Shown here: in pieces, positions 6,441 through 13,190 of the stretch
Layout of the letters: the number at the start of each line of letters is the position of its first letter
Numbering within the stretch: the first letter of the stretch is position 1
Assembly (NCBI GenBank): GCA_038230975.1
Contig: JBBRMF010000141.1
Coordinates: 1-13,238, forward strand
Length of the DNA: 13,238 bases
Source: JANXVV01 sp038230975
GTDB lineage: Bacteria; Planctomycetota; Phycisphaerae; Tepidisphaerales; Tepidisphaeraceae
Direction of reading: 5' to 3'
The notes under the pieces: generated by a model
The model's database searches: none
Seen by the model: only the letters and a program-made list of their open reading frames with translations
What the model was told of the DNA's origin: nothing
Position numbers and translations under genes: made by a program

Positions 6441-7802
6441 ATGCAAATTCGATTCGAGTTCAATAAAAACGAGGCACCGCTTAGGCTTTCGAGCCGGGCG
6501 GTGCTTTTTTTGGTTTCTGTATTCCTATGTTGGTGCATGCTTGGCAGCAGTGGTATTTCATCGCTGTTCGCTCACGATTCGCGATTGGATTTAGCGGATC
6601 CGCAGTCACTTCCCGAAGCTTGGAATGTCATTCTCGAATCGGCCCGCAATGTCGAAAAGCTTCTGGAGCAAGGATTGTTACCGGACCTCGCGTTTCAGAT
6701 TGCGAACACCAGTGCCCCGCTTCGATTGCTCCAGGCCCACGTCAAAGAGGATTCTCACCCACAAGCTCTGATGCAACTCACGAAAGAGCTAATGACCACC
6801 GGCTTTGAGCTCATTGATGCCAGCCGCGAAAAAGTAGATCCTCTTTCACATGCTCAGGCTAAATGGGAAACCTATCGTAAGATCCTGGACAAGCTGAAGT
6901 CTTACTATCCTTCGGAAATGCTGAAGGCGGTCGTGTACATCTGCCCCATGCATCCGCAGGATCGCCATCTGAAAGCCGACGACCGATGTTCCGTTTGCAG
7001 TATGGCTCTGGTCCGTCGGCATATTCCTTCCAGTGCCGTCTACGAGAAGCCTGGCGAACCGTCAATGAAATTAAAGGTTTCGGCCGCCCCACTTGAAGTT
7101 GGCAAGCCCGCGACGATCAAAATCCGATTCACAAAAGCCGATGGTTCGCCCGTAACGCTGGCCGATCTCCTGGAAGTCCATACGCAGAAAATCCACCTGC
7201 TCATCAACGATCGCAGCCTGACCGATTACCATCACGAACACCCAAAACCAACCGAATTACCCGGCGAATATTCATTCTCATTCACACCCGCTCACCCGGG
7301 CCCGTATCGCATTTGGGCCGATGTTGTTCCATCCTCGACGAGCATTCAGGAATACGTCATCGCGGACATCCCCGCCAACACCCCGGCCGGTCAACTTACG
7401 GACCGCGAATCGATTCAAACCACGATCGTCAACGGTCGTAAATACGATCTCAATTTCATCACCAACGGTCAACCCATTCGCGCAGGCCAGACCGTCGTCG
7501 GCACGATCACAATCACTGGCGCCGAAGGTCTTCCTTTTACTCAGTTAGAACCCATTATGGGTGCATTTGCGCACATCGTTGGATTCAGCGAAGATCTGAA
7601 AACCGTGATTCATATTCACCCCTGGGGACGCGAACCTGCAAAGGCGACGGACCGCGGTGGACCGACGTTTTCATTTAAGCTATACGCACCAACCGCTGGA
7701 TTTCTGCGGCTATACGGGCAAGTGCAAATCAACGGTGAATCGCAGTTTGCGCCATTCGGGATCACCGTGCTTCCAGCGGATTTGACTACCAAAAAGCCGT
7801 AG
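6441..7802 (+). CDS. Secreted heavy-metal-binding-domain protein with two YtkA-like His-rich modules
   Basis: About 453 residues from ATG 6441. The start is uncertain: GTG 6423, GTG 6501 and ATG 6537 are in frame and none has a clear ribosome site. A hydrophobic stretch (AVLFLVSVFLCW) followed by SSLFAHDS looks like a Sec signal peptide. A helical region follows (about 45-160). Next is a heavy-metal-binding motif YICPMHP...CSVCSMALV (residues 166-190, with Cys168, His171, Cys183, Cys186 and Met170/188), as found in CusB/CopA-associated proteins. Two beta-rich modules come after it, each with a His motif: KIHLLINDRSL...YHHEHP (about 251-268) and FAHIVGFSEDL...IHIHP (about 377-394). These resemble YtkA/FixH-like periplasmic domains. 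Inference: binding or delivery of copper or a similar metal outside the cytoplasm. No efflux pump or sensor lies beside it, so metal identity and partner are unknown. Confidence 0.82.
   Translation: MQIRFEFNKNEAPLRLSSRAVLFLVSVFLCWCMLGSSGISSLFAHDSRLDLADPQSLPEAWNVILESARNVEKLLEQGLLPDLAFQIANTSAPLRLLQAHVKEDSHPQALMQLTKELMTTGFELIDASREKVDPLSHAQAKWETYRKILDKLKSYYPSEMLKAVVYICPMHPQDRHLKADDRCSVCSMALVRRHIPSSAVYEKPGEPSMKLKVSAAPLEVGKPATIKIRFTKADGSPVTLADLLEVHTQKIHLLINDRSLTDYHHEHPKPTELPGEYSFSFTPAHPGPYRIWADVVPSSTSIQEYVIADIPANTPAGQLTDRESIQTTIVNGRKYDLNFITNGQPIRAGQTVVGTITITGAEGLPFTQLEPIMGAFAHIVGFSEDLKTVIHIHPWGREPAKATDRGGPTFSFKLYAPTAGFLRLYGQVQINGESQFAPFGITVLPADLTTKKP
6471..6511 (+). terminator. Strong intrinsic terminator after the PEP-CTERM gene
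   Basis: The outer stem is GCACCGC (6474-6480) pairing with GCGGTGC (6498-6504). An inner GGCT-TTCG-AGCC hairpin carries a stable UUCG tetraloop, and seven T residues follow directly (6505-6511). It lies 74 bp past the stop of the PEP-CTERM gene. It also overlaps the first codons of the next open frame, which questions that gene's start (see findings). Confidence 0.8.
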
Positions 7803-7830
7803 GCGCGGCGACTCCGGATAGCGACGCGCC
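7802..7830 (+). terminator. Weak GC-rich stem-loop after the metal-binding gene
   Basis: GGCGCG (7802-7807, overlapping the stop codon) pairs with CGCGCC (7825-7830) across a 17-base loop and is followed by ACTTTTC. The stem is short and the T-run poor, so a terminator role is only possible. The rest of the 7831-8042 gap shows no other convincing element. Confidence 0.3.
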
Positions 7831-8042
7831 ACTTTTCATCCTATTCCGACTATCCCGTTTATATCACTCCCCGTTTCCGGTCTACATCGATTTTACGAAC
7901 CATTCTGTCCAGAATTGTCTTGAAATTACCGCACTCAGTCTTGCGCGGGGGTATGTTTCAGGCAGCACCATCGGAATCGATTTGCTCGACTCCGTGAATG
8001 ATGTGGTTCCCTGAAGTTTATTTTACAGTGTGGAAAAAGTCG

Positions 8043-10598
8043 ATGCGCAAGTCCACCCACCGTACTCCCGAACAACCCGTGAAATTCTGCGGGATTGAAT
8101 CTCTGGAATCGCGCTGGCTTTTGAGTGGAACACCAGTCTTGCCGTCGATCCAAACCGGCGCGAGTTTGAGCGGCACCCTCTATGCAGATCTGAATGGACA
8201 TGGGCAGGCCGGGGCTCCGGTCGCGGGACGTCAGGTGTATCTGGATCTGCAAGGCATTGATGTCGTCACCCCCGCCGATCCGATCACCACGACCGATGCG
8301 AACGGCAACTACACATTCACGAACCTGCCCGCCAGCAACTATATTATTCGCGTCGTTCCGGTGAGCGGGCAGGTGACGACCGTGCCGGTATGGGGCGGGA
8401 AGTACTTCGTTCAATTGGGCCTGAATCAGGCCGTGACCGGCGAAAACTTTCTGGTTCAAACCGTTTCGACCCCAAGCCTCAAATTACCTAATGGGATGCT
8501 GATTGTAACAGGAATGTCGAATGGCCAGGCGACTCTGGCCCGCTTCAATCCTGATGGGTCATTCGACACGACATATGGAACGCTCGGCATATTACCTGTT
8601 CCAAATGTACTTGCTCAAGCCACGAAAATGATCGGTTTGCCGAATGGCACGATCTCCATCACCTATCCGACTCAGACGGTAATTCTCACGAGCACTGGCA
8701 CAATCAGTTCGGTCAGCGCGACAACAGGATCAATCAGTGCCCCGACAGGTCTCGCCGCTACTGCAACGATCACCACCGTCACCCTCACGTTCAACGATAC
8801 TTCCACCAACGAGCAAAGCGTTACCGTCGAACGTGCCGCAAGCGCCAATGGGCCGTGGAGCAACGTCGGCAGCGTGGCCGGCACGACTACCACCGGCTCA
8901 CGCACATTTACGGATTCTGCGGTGACCTCGGGCTCGATCTACTACTATCGCGTGTACGGGATCAGTGGAGCGATTCAATCCGGCGTCGCAGGGCCAGTTA
9001 GCGTAACGACCGGATCGGTTGTCACCACCGGCGCGACGATCCGCGGAATGGTTTTCAGTGACACGAACGGCAACGGCGCGAAAGACGCCGGTGAACTCAG
9101 CATCGCCGGCCAACAGATTTATCTGGATCTTCAGGGAATCGATGCGCTCGCCGCCGGCGATCCCATTTCCACGACCGATGCCAACGGCAACTATAGTTTC
9201 ACCAATCTCGCAGCCGGGAACTACCTCGTTCGACCAGTGCCCCAGAACGGGCATGTCACGACCTCACCTTTCTGGGGTGGAAAATATTTCGTGCAGGCCG
9301 CCAAGGGTCAAACCATCGCCGGTGAAGATTTTGGAATCCAAACCGTGACGGCTCCCAGCTTTCTGGTCTTGGGTCGATTGCTCGTTGCTGGCACCAAGAA
9401 TGGACTGGTGACTCTTTCTCGATTCAACGTCGATGGTTCGATCGACATTCCATTTGGAATCAACGGGACTGTCACCCTACCCAGCACCGTCACGGGCCAA
9501 CCCACCAGCGCCACCGGCACGCCCGATGACAAATCAGTCATCACGTATCTGACACAAGTGGTGACGCTTGATGGCTCCGGCAACGTTCTCTCAAACGTCG
9601 CGAGCAATGGGACGACCACCCTACCGTCGACGATTCCAACTGCGGGAGCAGGTTGGGTGCCGTACGCCCAATTACTCGGGCAGGATGTGGCTGCGAACAA
9701 TTTCCCGAAAATCAACGGCTCTGGAATTACCGTCGCCGTGATCGATCGCGGAATTGACTACAACAGTCCACAAATTGGTGCGAATAAAATTCTGTATCAG
9801 TACAACTTCCGCGACGGTAATACCAACGGCCTTGACGACTACGGCCACGGCACGGGCGTCACCGGTATCGTCGCCGGCAGCGGGTTCACGTTCAACGGCC
9901 AGTACACTCAAGGCGTAGCGCCGGGAGTCAACCTCGTTGATCTCAAACAAGAAAGCAGCGCGGGCGTTAAAGCGGCGCTCGATTGGGTGATCGCCAACCA
10001 CACCGCATACAACATTCAGGTCGTGAACATCACGGATTTCATCACCGATGTATTGCCCGGTGCCTGGAACCCATCGATCTATCTTCCGGAATTAAAAACG
10101 ATCCATGACCTGGGTATTTTCATCAGCACCCCGGTCGGAAATGGCGAAGCGATCTACGGCCCGAATGTGCCGATCGACAATCCAGCTTTGAGTCCCTACG
10201 TCACCGGGGTTGGTGGATTCAACTTAAGCGGGCAATTTTACGCCGACAGCAAGCGCGGCCCTGGCTTGCAGATACTCGGTCCGGCAAGCAACGTCACGAT
10301 GCTTTACTATCAAAAGAACGCGGCGATCACCGGCTACGATCAGTTCGACGACAACTACACGGGCACTCCGATCATCACGAACTATGGAGCCGGAACCAGT
10401 TGGGCATCGTCTTATGTCGCTGGTGCGGCCGCCCTCCTTAAGCAAATCAGCTCGTCGCTCACGCCGGATCAAATCCAGCAGATCATGAAAGACAGCGGCA
10501 TCCCCGTTCTGGACCCGACCAACAACGTCTACTACTCGCGACTCAACATCAATAACGCGATTCAATTGACGTATCAGCGGCTGGGGATCAATCCTTGA
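8043..10598 (+). CDS. LEPR-XLL multidomain secreted subtilisin-like (S8) serine peptidase
   Basis: 851 residues from ATG 8043. This start places the motif LESRWLLSG at residues 21-29, as usual for LEPR-XLL proteins of planctomycetes; an ATG at 7998 would add 15 residues. Domains in order: SdrD-B-like (about 39-138, YADLNGHG and TTDANGNYTFTNL); delta-60-like repeat (about 149-215, LARFNPDGSFDTTYG); Fn3 (about 233-325); second SdrD-B-like (about 330-430, SDTNGNGAKDAGE); second delta-60-like (about 443-515); S8 peptidase (about 555-845). Catalytic residues are Asp568 (VAVIDRGID), His602 (YGHGTGVTG), Ser786 (GTSWASSYVAGA), with oxyanion Asn700 (PVGNGE). The usual DTG is DRG, and the Pro after GTSxA is absent. 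No I9 inhibitor-type propeptide is seen. Likely an extracellular or surface peptidase with adhesion-like modules; its substrate is unknown. The gene stands alone, with a terminator about 160 bp downstream. Confidence 0.9.
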   Translation: MRKSTHRTPEQPVKFCGIESLESRWLLSGTPVLPSIQTGASLSGTLYADLNGHGQAGAPVAGRQVYLDLQGIDVVTPADPITTTDANGNYTFTNLPASNYIIRVVPVSGQVTTVPVWGGKYFVQLGLNQAVTGENFLVQTVSTPSLKLPNGMLIVTGMSNGQATLARFNPDGSFDTTYGTLGILPVPNVLAQATKMIGLPNGTISITYPTQTVILTSTGTISSVSATTGSISAPTGLAATATITTVTLTFNDTSTNEQSVTVERAASANGPWSNVGSVAGTTTTGSRTFTDSAVTSGSIYYYRVYGISGAIQSGVAGPVSVTTGSVVTTGATIRGMVFSDTNGNGAKDAGELSIAGQQIYLDLQGIDALAAGDPISTTDANGNYSFTNLAAGNYLVRPVPQNGHVTTSPFWGGKYFVQAAKGQTIAGEDFGIQTVTAPSFLVLGRLLVAGTKNGLVTLSRFNVDGSIDIPFGINGTVTLPSTVTGQPTSATGTPDDKSVITYLTQVVTLDGSGNVLSNVASNGTTTLPSTIPTAGAGWVPYAQLLGQDVAANNFPKINGSGITVAVIDRGIDYNSPQIGANKILYQYNFRDGNTNGLDDYGHGTGVTGIVAGSGFTFNGQYTQGVAPGVNLVDLKQESSAGVKAALDWVIANHTAYNIQVVNITDFITDVLPGAWNPSIYLPELKTIHDLGIFISTPVGNGEAIYGPNVPIDNPALSPYVTGVGGFNLSGQFYADSKRGPGLQILGPASNVTMLYYQKNAAITGYDQFDDNYTGTPIITNYGAGTSWASSYVAGAAALLKQISSSLTPDQIQQIMKDSGIPVLDPTNNVYYSRLNINNAIQLTYQRLGINP
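8160..9620 (+). repeat. Internal duplication within the S8 peptidase gene
   Basis: Block A (about 8157-8730) and block B (about 9030-9605) encode the same SdrD-B-like plus delta-60-like pair, offset by 882 bp (294 residues) in the best-matched part. Shared segments include YLDLQGID, TTDANGNY, WGGKYFVQ and 'L.RFN.DGS.D'. DNA stays clearly alike locally (tatctggatct...; gaccgatg.caacggcaacta), implying an in-gene duplication that placed the Fn3 domain between the copies or was followed by its insertion. Confidence 0.75.
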
Positions 10599-10760
10599 TG
10601 GCGAGGGCTTACCATTCTTGCTGAGATTCCGTGTGAATGTTGGGATGTGACGCGACAAATTTCCGGCCGTCCGCCGTCCTGTCGTACGGGCGTAACTATT
10701 CCATAGTAGATCTATTATCGGACGCTCACTACTTCAGGTCGCATATCGCGCTTCTAGCTT

Positions 10761-10785
10761 AAATCCGGCATTCGAGCCGGTTTTT
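10761..10785 (+). terminator. Intrinsic terminator downstream of the S8 peptidase gene
   Basis: CCGGC (10765-10769), a six-base loop, and GCCGG (10776-10780) are followed by TTTTT (10781-10785), and the stem is preceded by AAA. It lies 162 bp after the peptidase stop. The stem is short but GC-only. It also separates the peptidase from the lipoprotein genes. Confidence 0.55.
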
Positions 10786-10881
10786 GACCAGTAATTTAAA
10801 TCAAAAGAGCAAATGGGCTTAGGTCCGGCACGCAATTCGCTATTTGGTTAAGGCAGAGTCATCCACTGTTTTTAACCTCAT

Positions 10882-10896
10882 CGGGGCATTGCCCCG
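10882..10896 (+). promoter_or_regulatory. Leader hairpin just upstream of the lipoprotein ribosome site
   Basis: CGGGGC-ATT-GCCCCG forms a perfect six-pair GC hairpin ending seven bases before the AAGGAG ribosome site (10904-10909). It has no T-run. It may stabilise the mRNA or influence initiation; there is no direct evidence. Confidence 0.35.
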
Positions 10897-10915
10897 TGTT
10901 CAGAAGGAGATCGTT

Positions 10916-11353
10916 ATGTTCCGAAAATCGCTAGCCAGTTTAGCCTTGGCGTCCGTCGTTGGTTGCAGCGCGAGCAGTAATTTTCAACCGTTCGCATCGA
11001 ATGGTCCGGATGAACGAGCTCAAGCAGCTGCATACGCCGCGTCGTCAAAGTATCCCGAGGAAATGAAGGTGTCGGAAGATTTCAAGGCAATCGCGTTGAT
11101 TCATCCGAAGAACGAATCGGTGAAGATCGTTAATTACAGTGACGAGGCGATTCGAAATGCCAGTGTATGGATCAACCGATCATTCGTGTACAAAGCGGGT
11201 ACGATTCCGTCACACGGCTCCATCGTTGTGGACCGTGAACAGTTTTACGATGCATCCGGCGAGACCATGCAAAAGCTTAACGCCGCTGCAAATCGCGTTG
11301 AGATTCAAGTCGGCGAGCATTTGTATCGACTTGGAAACGCACGGACCGAGTAA
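10916..11353 (+). CDS. Small predicted lipoprotein, paralogue of the next gene
   Basis: 145 residues. ATG 10916 is chosen because AAGGAG (10904-10909) lies six bases upstream and the protein then opens with a lipoprotein signal: FRK, a hydrophobic stretch, lipobox SVVGC with Cys17 as the lipidated residue. The mature part (129 residues) begins with a Ser/Asn-rich linker, followed by a short helix-like region (ERAQAAAYAAS) and a beta-rich part containing VKIVNYSDEAIRNASVWIN and a YDASG turn. Residue +2 after the Cys is Ser, which in proteobacterial rules favours outer-membrane sorting; whether this applies here is unknown. No family was recognised. The C-terminal two thirds align by eye with the downstream lipoprotein, so both are probably products of a tandem duplication. 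Function unknown. Confidence 0.8.
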   Translation: MFRKSLASLALASVVGCSASSNFQPFASNGPDERAQAAAYAASSKYPEEMKVSEDFKAIALIHPKNESVKIVNYSDEAIRNASVWINRSFVYKAGTIPSHGSIVVDREQFYDASGETMQKLNAAANRVEIQVGEHLYRLGNARTE

Positions 11354-11375
11354 TCGATTCAACTTCTAACCTTTT

Positions 11376-11415
11376 GTTTCCAAGGTGACACTCCGTTTTC
11401 GGTCACCTTGGAAAC
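11376..11415 (+). terminator. Perfect 14-bp stem-loop between the two lipoprotein genes
   Basis: GTTTCCAAGGTGAC (11376-11389) pairs perfectly with GTCACCTTGGAAAC (11402-11415) across a 12-base loop, 23 bp after the first lipoprotein stop. The stem is strong, but no T-run follows on either strand. It is either a terminator lacking a U-tract, an mRNA 3'-end stabiliser, or a protein-binding site. Confidence 0.5.
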
Positions 11416-11511
11416 GCGATAAAATTCTTCATCCTCCTGTCCTGTCACGTCCGATAATCATTCAGTCATGTGGAAGTTCCGCGTGATCCAGAGGATTAGA
11501 AGGATTGCCCC

Positions 11512-11991
11512 ATGAAGATGAAGACCCCCCATTTCCTGCCGCTCACATTGATATTCTTCGGGACTGTCACCGGCTGCGACGGTCGCCCTTCGCTGCTTCC
11601 GAACAACGACCCGGCACTGCGGCAAACCTCCGCCAAGTTTGCAGCCGACGCCGCCAAACGAACGTACGAAGCGGATGCCACTCGCGGCGGTGAGGCTGTG
11701 GCGCGAGCGGAAGTCGACTACACCCTCAAGGAAGTCCGCATCGGCAATTTGTCACCCGATGACTGGACGAACATTGAGATCTGGGTGAATCAAAAGTACG
11801 TCGTTTACCTCCCATCTCTTCCAAAGCAAAACAAAGCCGAAGGATACCGGCACCTCAACTTCCAGTTGCTCTACGATAACCACGGCGAACATTTCCCCGT
11901 GGGTGTGTTCAACAGCAAGATGCGCGTGGATAAAGTCGAAGTATTCCGCGACGGAAAAATGTACGATATTCCGGTTCGCCTGGCGGACTGA
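11512..11991 (+). CDS. Small predicted lipoprotein, paralogue of the preceding gene
   Basis: 159 residues. ATG 11512 follows AAGGA at a seven-base spacing; an in-frame ATG at 11518 is an alternative. The signal has a hydrophobic core and lipobox TVTGC with Cys22; residue +2 is Asp, the inner-membrane retention signal in enterobacterial Lol sorting. The mature protein has an Ala-rich helical start (KFAADAAKRTYEA), then VRIGNLSPDDWTNIEIWVN, a Tyr/Pro-rich turn, LLYDNHGEHFPVG, and a final strand VEVFRDGKMYDIPV. It shares the pattern 'V.I.N.S.D...N..VWIN/IWVN' and a YD..G turn with the upstream lipoprotein. The 158-bp gap between them holds a strong stem-loop, so they may be separate transcripts. 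It converges on the amidohydrolase with only seven bases between stops. No named family was recognised; function unknown. Confidence 0.82.
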   Translation: MKMKTPHFLPLTLIFFGTVTGCDGRPSLLPNNDPALRQTSAKFAADAAKRTYEADATRGGEAVARAEVDYTLKEVRIGNLSPDDWTNIEIWVNQKYVVYLPSLPKQNKAEGYRHLNFQLLYDNHGEHFPVGVFNSKMRVDKVEVFRDGKMYDIPVRLAD

Positions 11992-11998
11992 AGTATTT

Positions 11999-13078
11999 TC
12001 AACCCCAACCAAACCCCATATTGACGGCATCGAGGACTTTCACGGCATTGTCCCGGTAAAGTTTCTGGAGCACGTCATCCGTAAGCGCCAAGCCGTGCAT
12101 GACAGGTTGTTGGTCGGCCGGCAGATCCGGATCGCTGATCGGACTCGGGCCAATGTACGCGGTCTCCCACAGTTTGCGGTGGCACCAAAACCGGCTGGCG
12201 AGAAAATCGAACCCGCGATCATCACCGCTGACTTGATCTGAACCGAATATAATCCGATCGGCATTGCGAATGAAGAATTCCCGGGCGCTCTCCCGGCGTT
12301 TGGAAATCTCACGAACCATCCAGCGGGTCGCGCTGCAATCGAGATATAGGTTGGAGTAGGTATCGAGCAGCCGCTGGAGCCGGAGGAGATCCTCCGGATT
12401 GCCGCCCATGTGGGCACCGATCCAAGGCAAGTCTTTGGGATGCTCCGCCAGCACATTTTCCCACATGCGGTAGTGGTCATCCCGGACGCCAAATTTGGCA
12501 ACGTCGGCGGCGTATTTGCCGTGATACCAGGTATCGGGATCACCAATGTGCGTCATCACCCCCATTTTGCGGGCCGCCACCTCTTTGAAGAAGGGGCGCA
12601 ATTCCGGAGAATCCAATCGAATTCCGCGGGCGGCCATTGTTCCAGGGGCCATGTGAAACTTCACTATTCGGCTGCCCATGTTGTAGAACATCTCCAGCCG
12701 ATTCATGAAATTGTCCAGCCAGTTGCCCGACACTTCCCGCCATGCCGGCACTGCGATGAACCGCAGCCGATCGCCCCACTCACGCTGTAAACCGATCGCC
12801 TCTTCCAGCGGGCACATCGTTACAAATTGATCGATGCCGAAATGTTTTGCGCTCTCGAACCAACCTTTTGCGTGATGGGCAGCCAACAGATGACAATGGA
12901 AGTCGATCACCGGCCCTTGCACCTTCGGGCGCGGCATCGGTACGCGAAAATCAATGCCGATGCGGTTGTATTCAGGTAAAGCAACTGGCGAGGTAGATGG
13001 TGTCGGTTCATCCATAAAGTTGATAGATGGTAGCCACCCCAGGCGGTTAGGACAAACGCTCGCATTTGCCCGTCGCAT
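11999..13078 (-). CDS. Metal-dependent amidohydrolase (amidohydrolase 2 / ACMSD-like family)
   Basis: 359 residues, a TIM-barrel hydrolase of the Amidohydro_2 type, cytoplasmic as no signal peptide is seen. Metal and active-site motifs: VIDFHCHL (His61, His63), KFHM (His142), MTHIGDP (His177), WIGAHMGG (His223), IIFGSDQ (Asp281). The spacing fits family members that act as hydrolases or decarboxylases on carboxylated substrates; the substrate cannot be read from sequence. The conserved part begins near residue 38 (NRIGIDFRVPMP). Start choice: ATG 13078 has a purine-rich GGAGG site six bases upstream, giving a 21-residue unusual N-terminal extension; the internal ATG 13015 (MDEPTPS) has no ribosome site but would give a more ordinary 338-residue protein. 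Both remain possible. It is not in an operon within this window. Confidence 0.9.
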   Translation of the reverse strand: MRRANASVCPNRLGWLPSINFMDEPTPSTSPVALPEYNRIGIDFRVPMPRPKVQGPVIDFHCHLLAAHHAKGWFESAKHFGIDQFVTMCPLEEAIGLQREWGDRLRFIAVPAWREVSGNWLDNFMNRLEMFYNMGSRIVKFHMAPGTMAARGIRLDSPELRPFFKEVAARKMGVMTHIGDPDTWYHGKYAADVAKFGVRDDHYRMWENVLAEHPKDLPWIGAHMGGNPEDLLRLQRLLDTYSNLYLDCSATRWMVREISKRRESAREFFIRNADRIIFGSDQVSGDDRGFDFLASRFWCHRKLWETAYIGPSPISDPDLPADQQPVMHGLALTDDVLQKLYRDNAVKVLDAVNMGFGWG

Positions 13079-13084
13079 TTGTCC

Positions 13085-13089
13085 CCTCC
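13085..13089 (-). promoter_or_regulatory. Ribosome binding site GGAGG for the amidohydrolase
   Basis: The minus strand reads a run of G with GGAGG, six bases, then ATG 13078. This favours the longer start over ATG 13015. Confidence 0.55.
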
Positions 13090-13111
13090 CCCTGGTAGGG
13101 TCCGTCGATTT

Positions 13112-13190
13112 ATCTCCCGCCGCAGAATATCACGATTCGGCCGGCACTTTCCAGTCGATCTGAAGTTTTCAGGTTCCGCCGGCGGGAGAT
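13112..13190. repeat. 11-bp inverted repeat upstream of the amidohydrolase
   Basis: ATCTCCCGCCG (13112-13122) and CGGCGGGAGAT (13180-13190) are perfect reverse complements 57 bp apart. The right arm also overlaps the palindrome CCGCCGGCGG. It lies in the presumed promoter region of the minus-strand amidohydrolase. Role unknown; nothing else was recognised between 13090 and the window end. Confidence 0.35.

Larger units (their letters stand above)
10599..10915 (+). other. Intergenic region between the S8 peptidase and the first lipoprotein gene
   Basis: The gap is 317 bp. It contains an imperfect palindrome around TAGATCTA (10700-10722), a terminator (10761-10785), an imperfect direct repeat GCTTAnnTCCGGCA at 10757-10770 and 10817-10830, and a leader hairpin (10882-10896). 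No convincing -35/-10 pair was seen. A reading frame beginning at 10844 is only an upstream extension of the lipoprotein frame. Confidence 0.5.

Noticed and set aside
6065..6538. 157-residue open frame on the minus strand
   Set aside because: It is antisense to the PEP-CTERM gene and runs through its terminator; the composition is typical of a shadow frame.
7935..8459. 174-residue open frame on the minus strand
   Set aside because: It overlaps the LEPR-XLL N-terminus and first SdrD-B-like domain of the peptidase, and has no signal, motif or ribosome site.
10599..10915. Small RNA or tRNA in the gap before the lipoprotein genes
   Set aside because: No cloverleaf or conserved tRNA arm sequences were seen; the visible hairpins are explained as a terminator and a leader hairpin.
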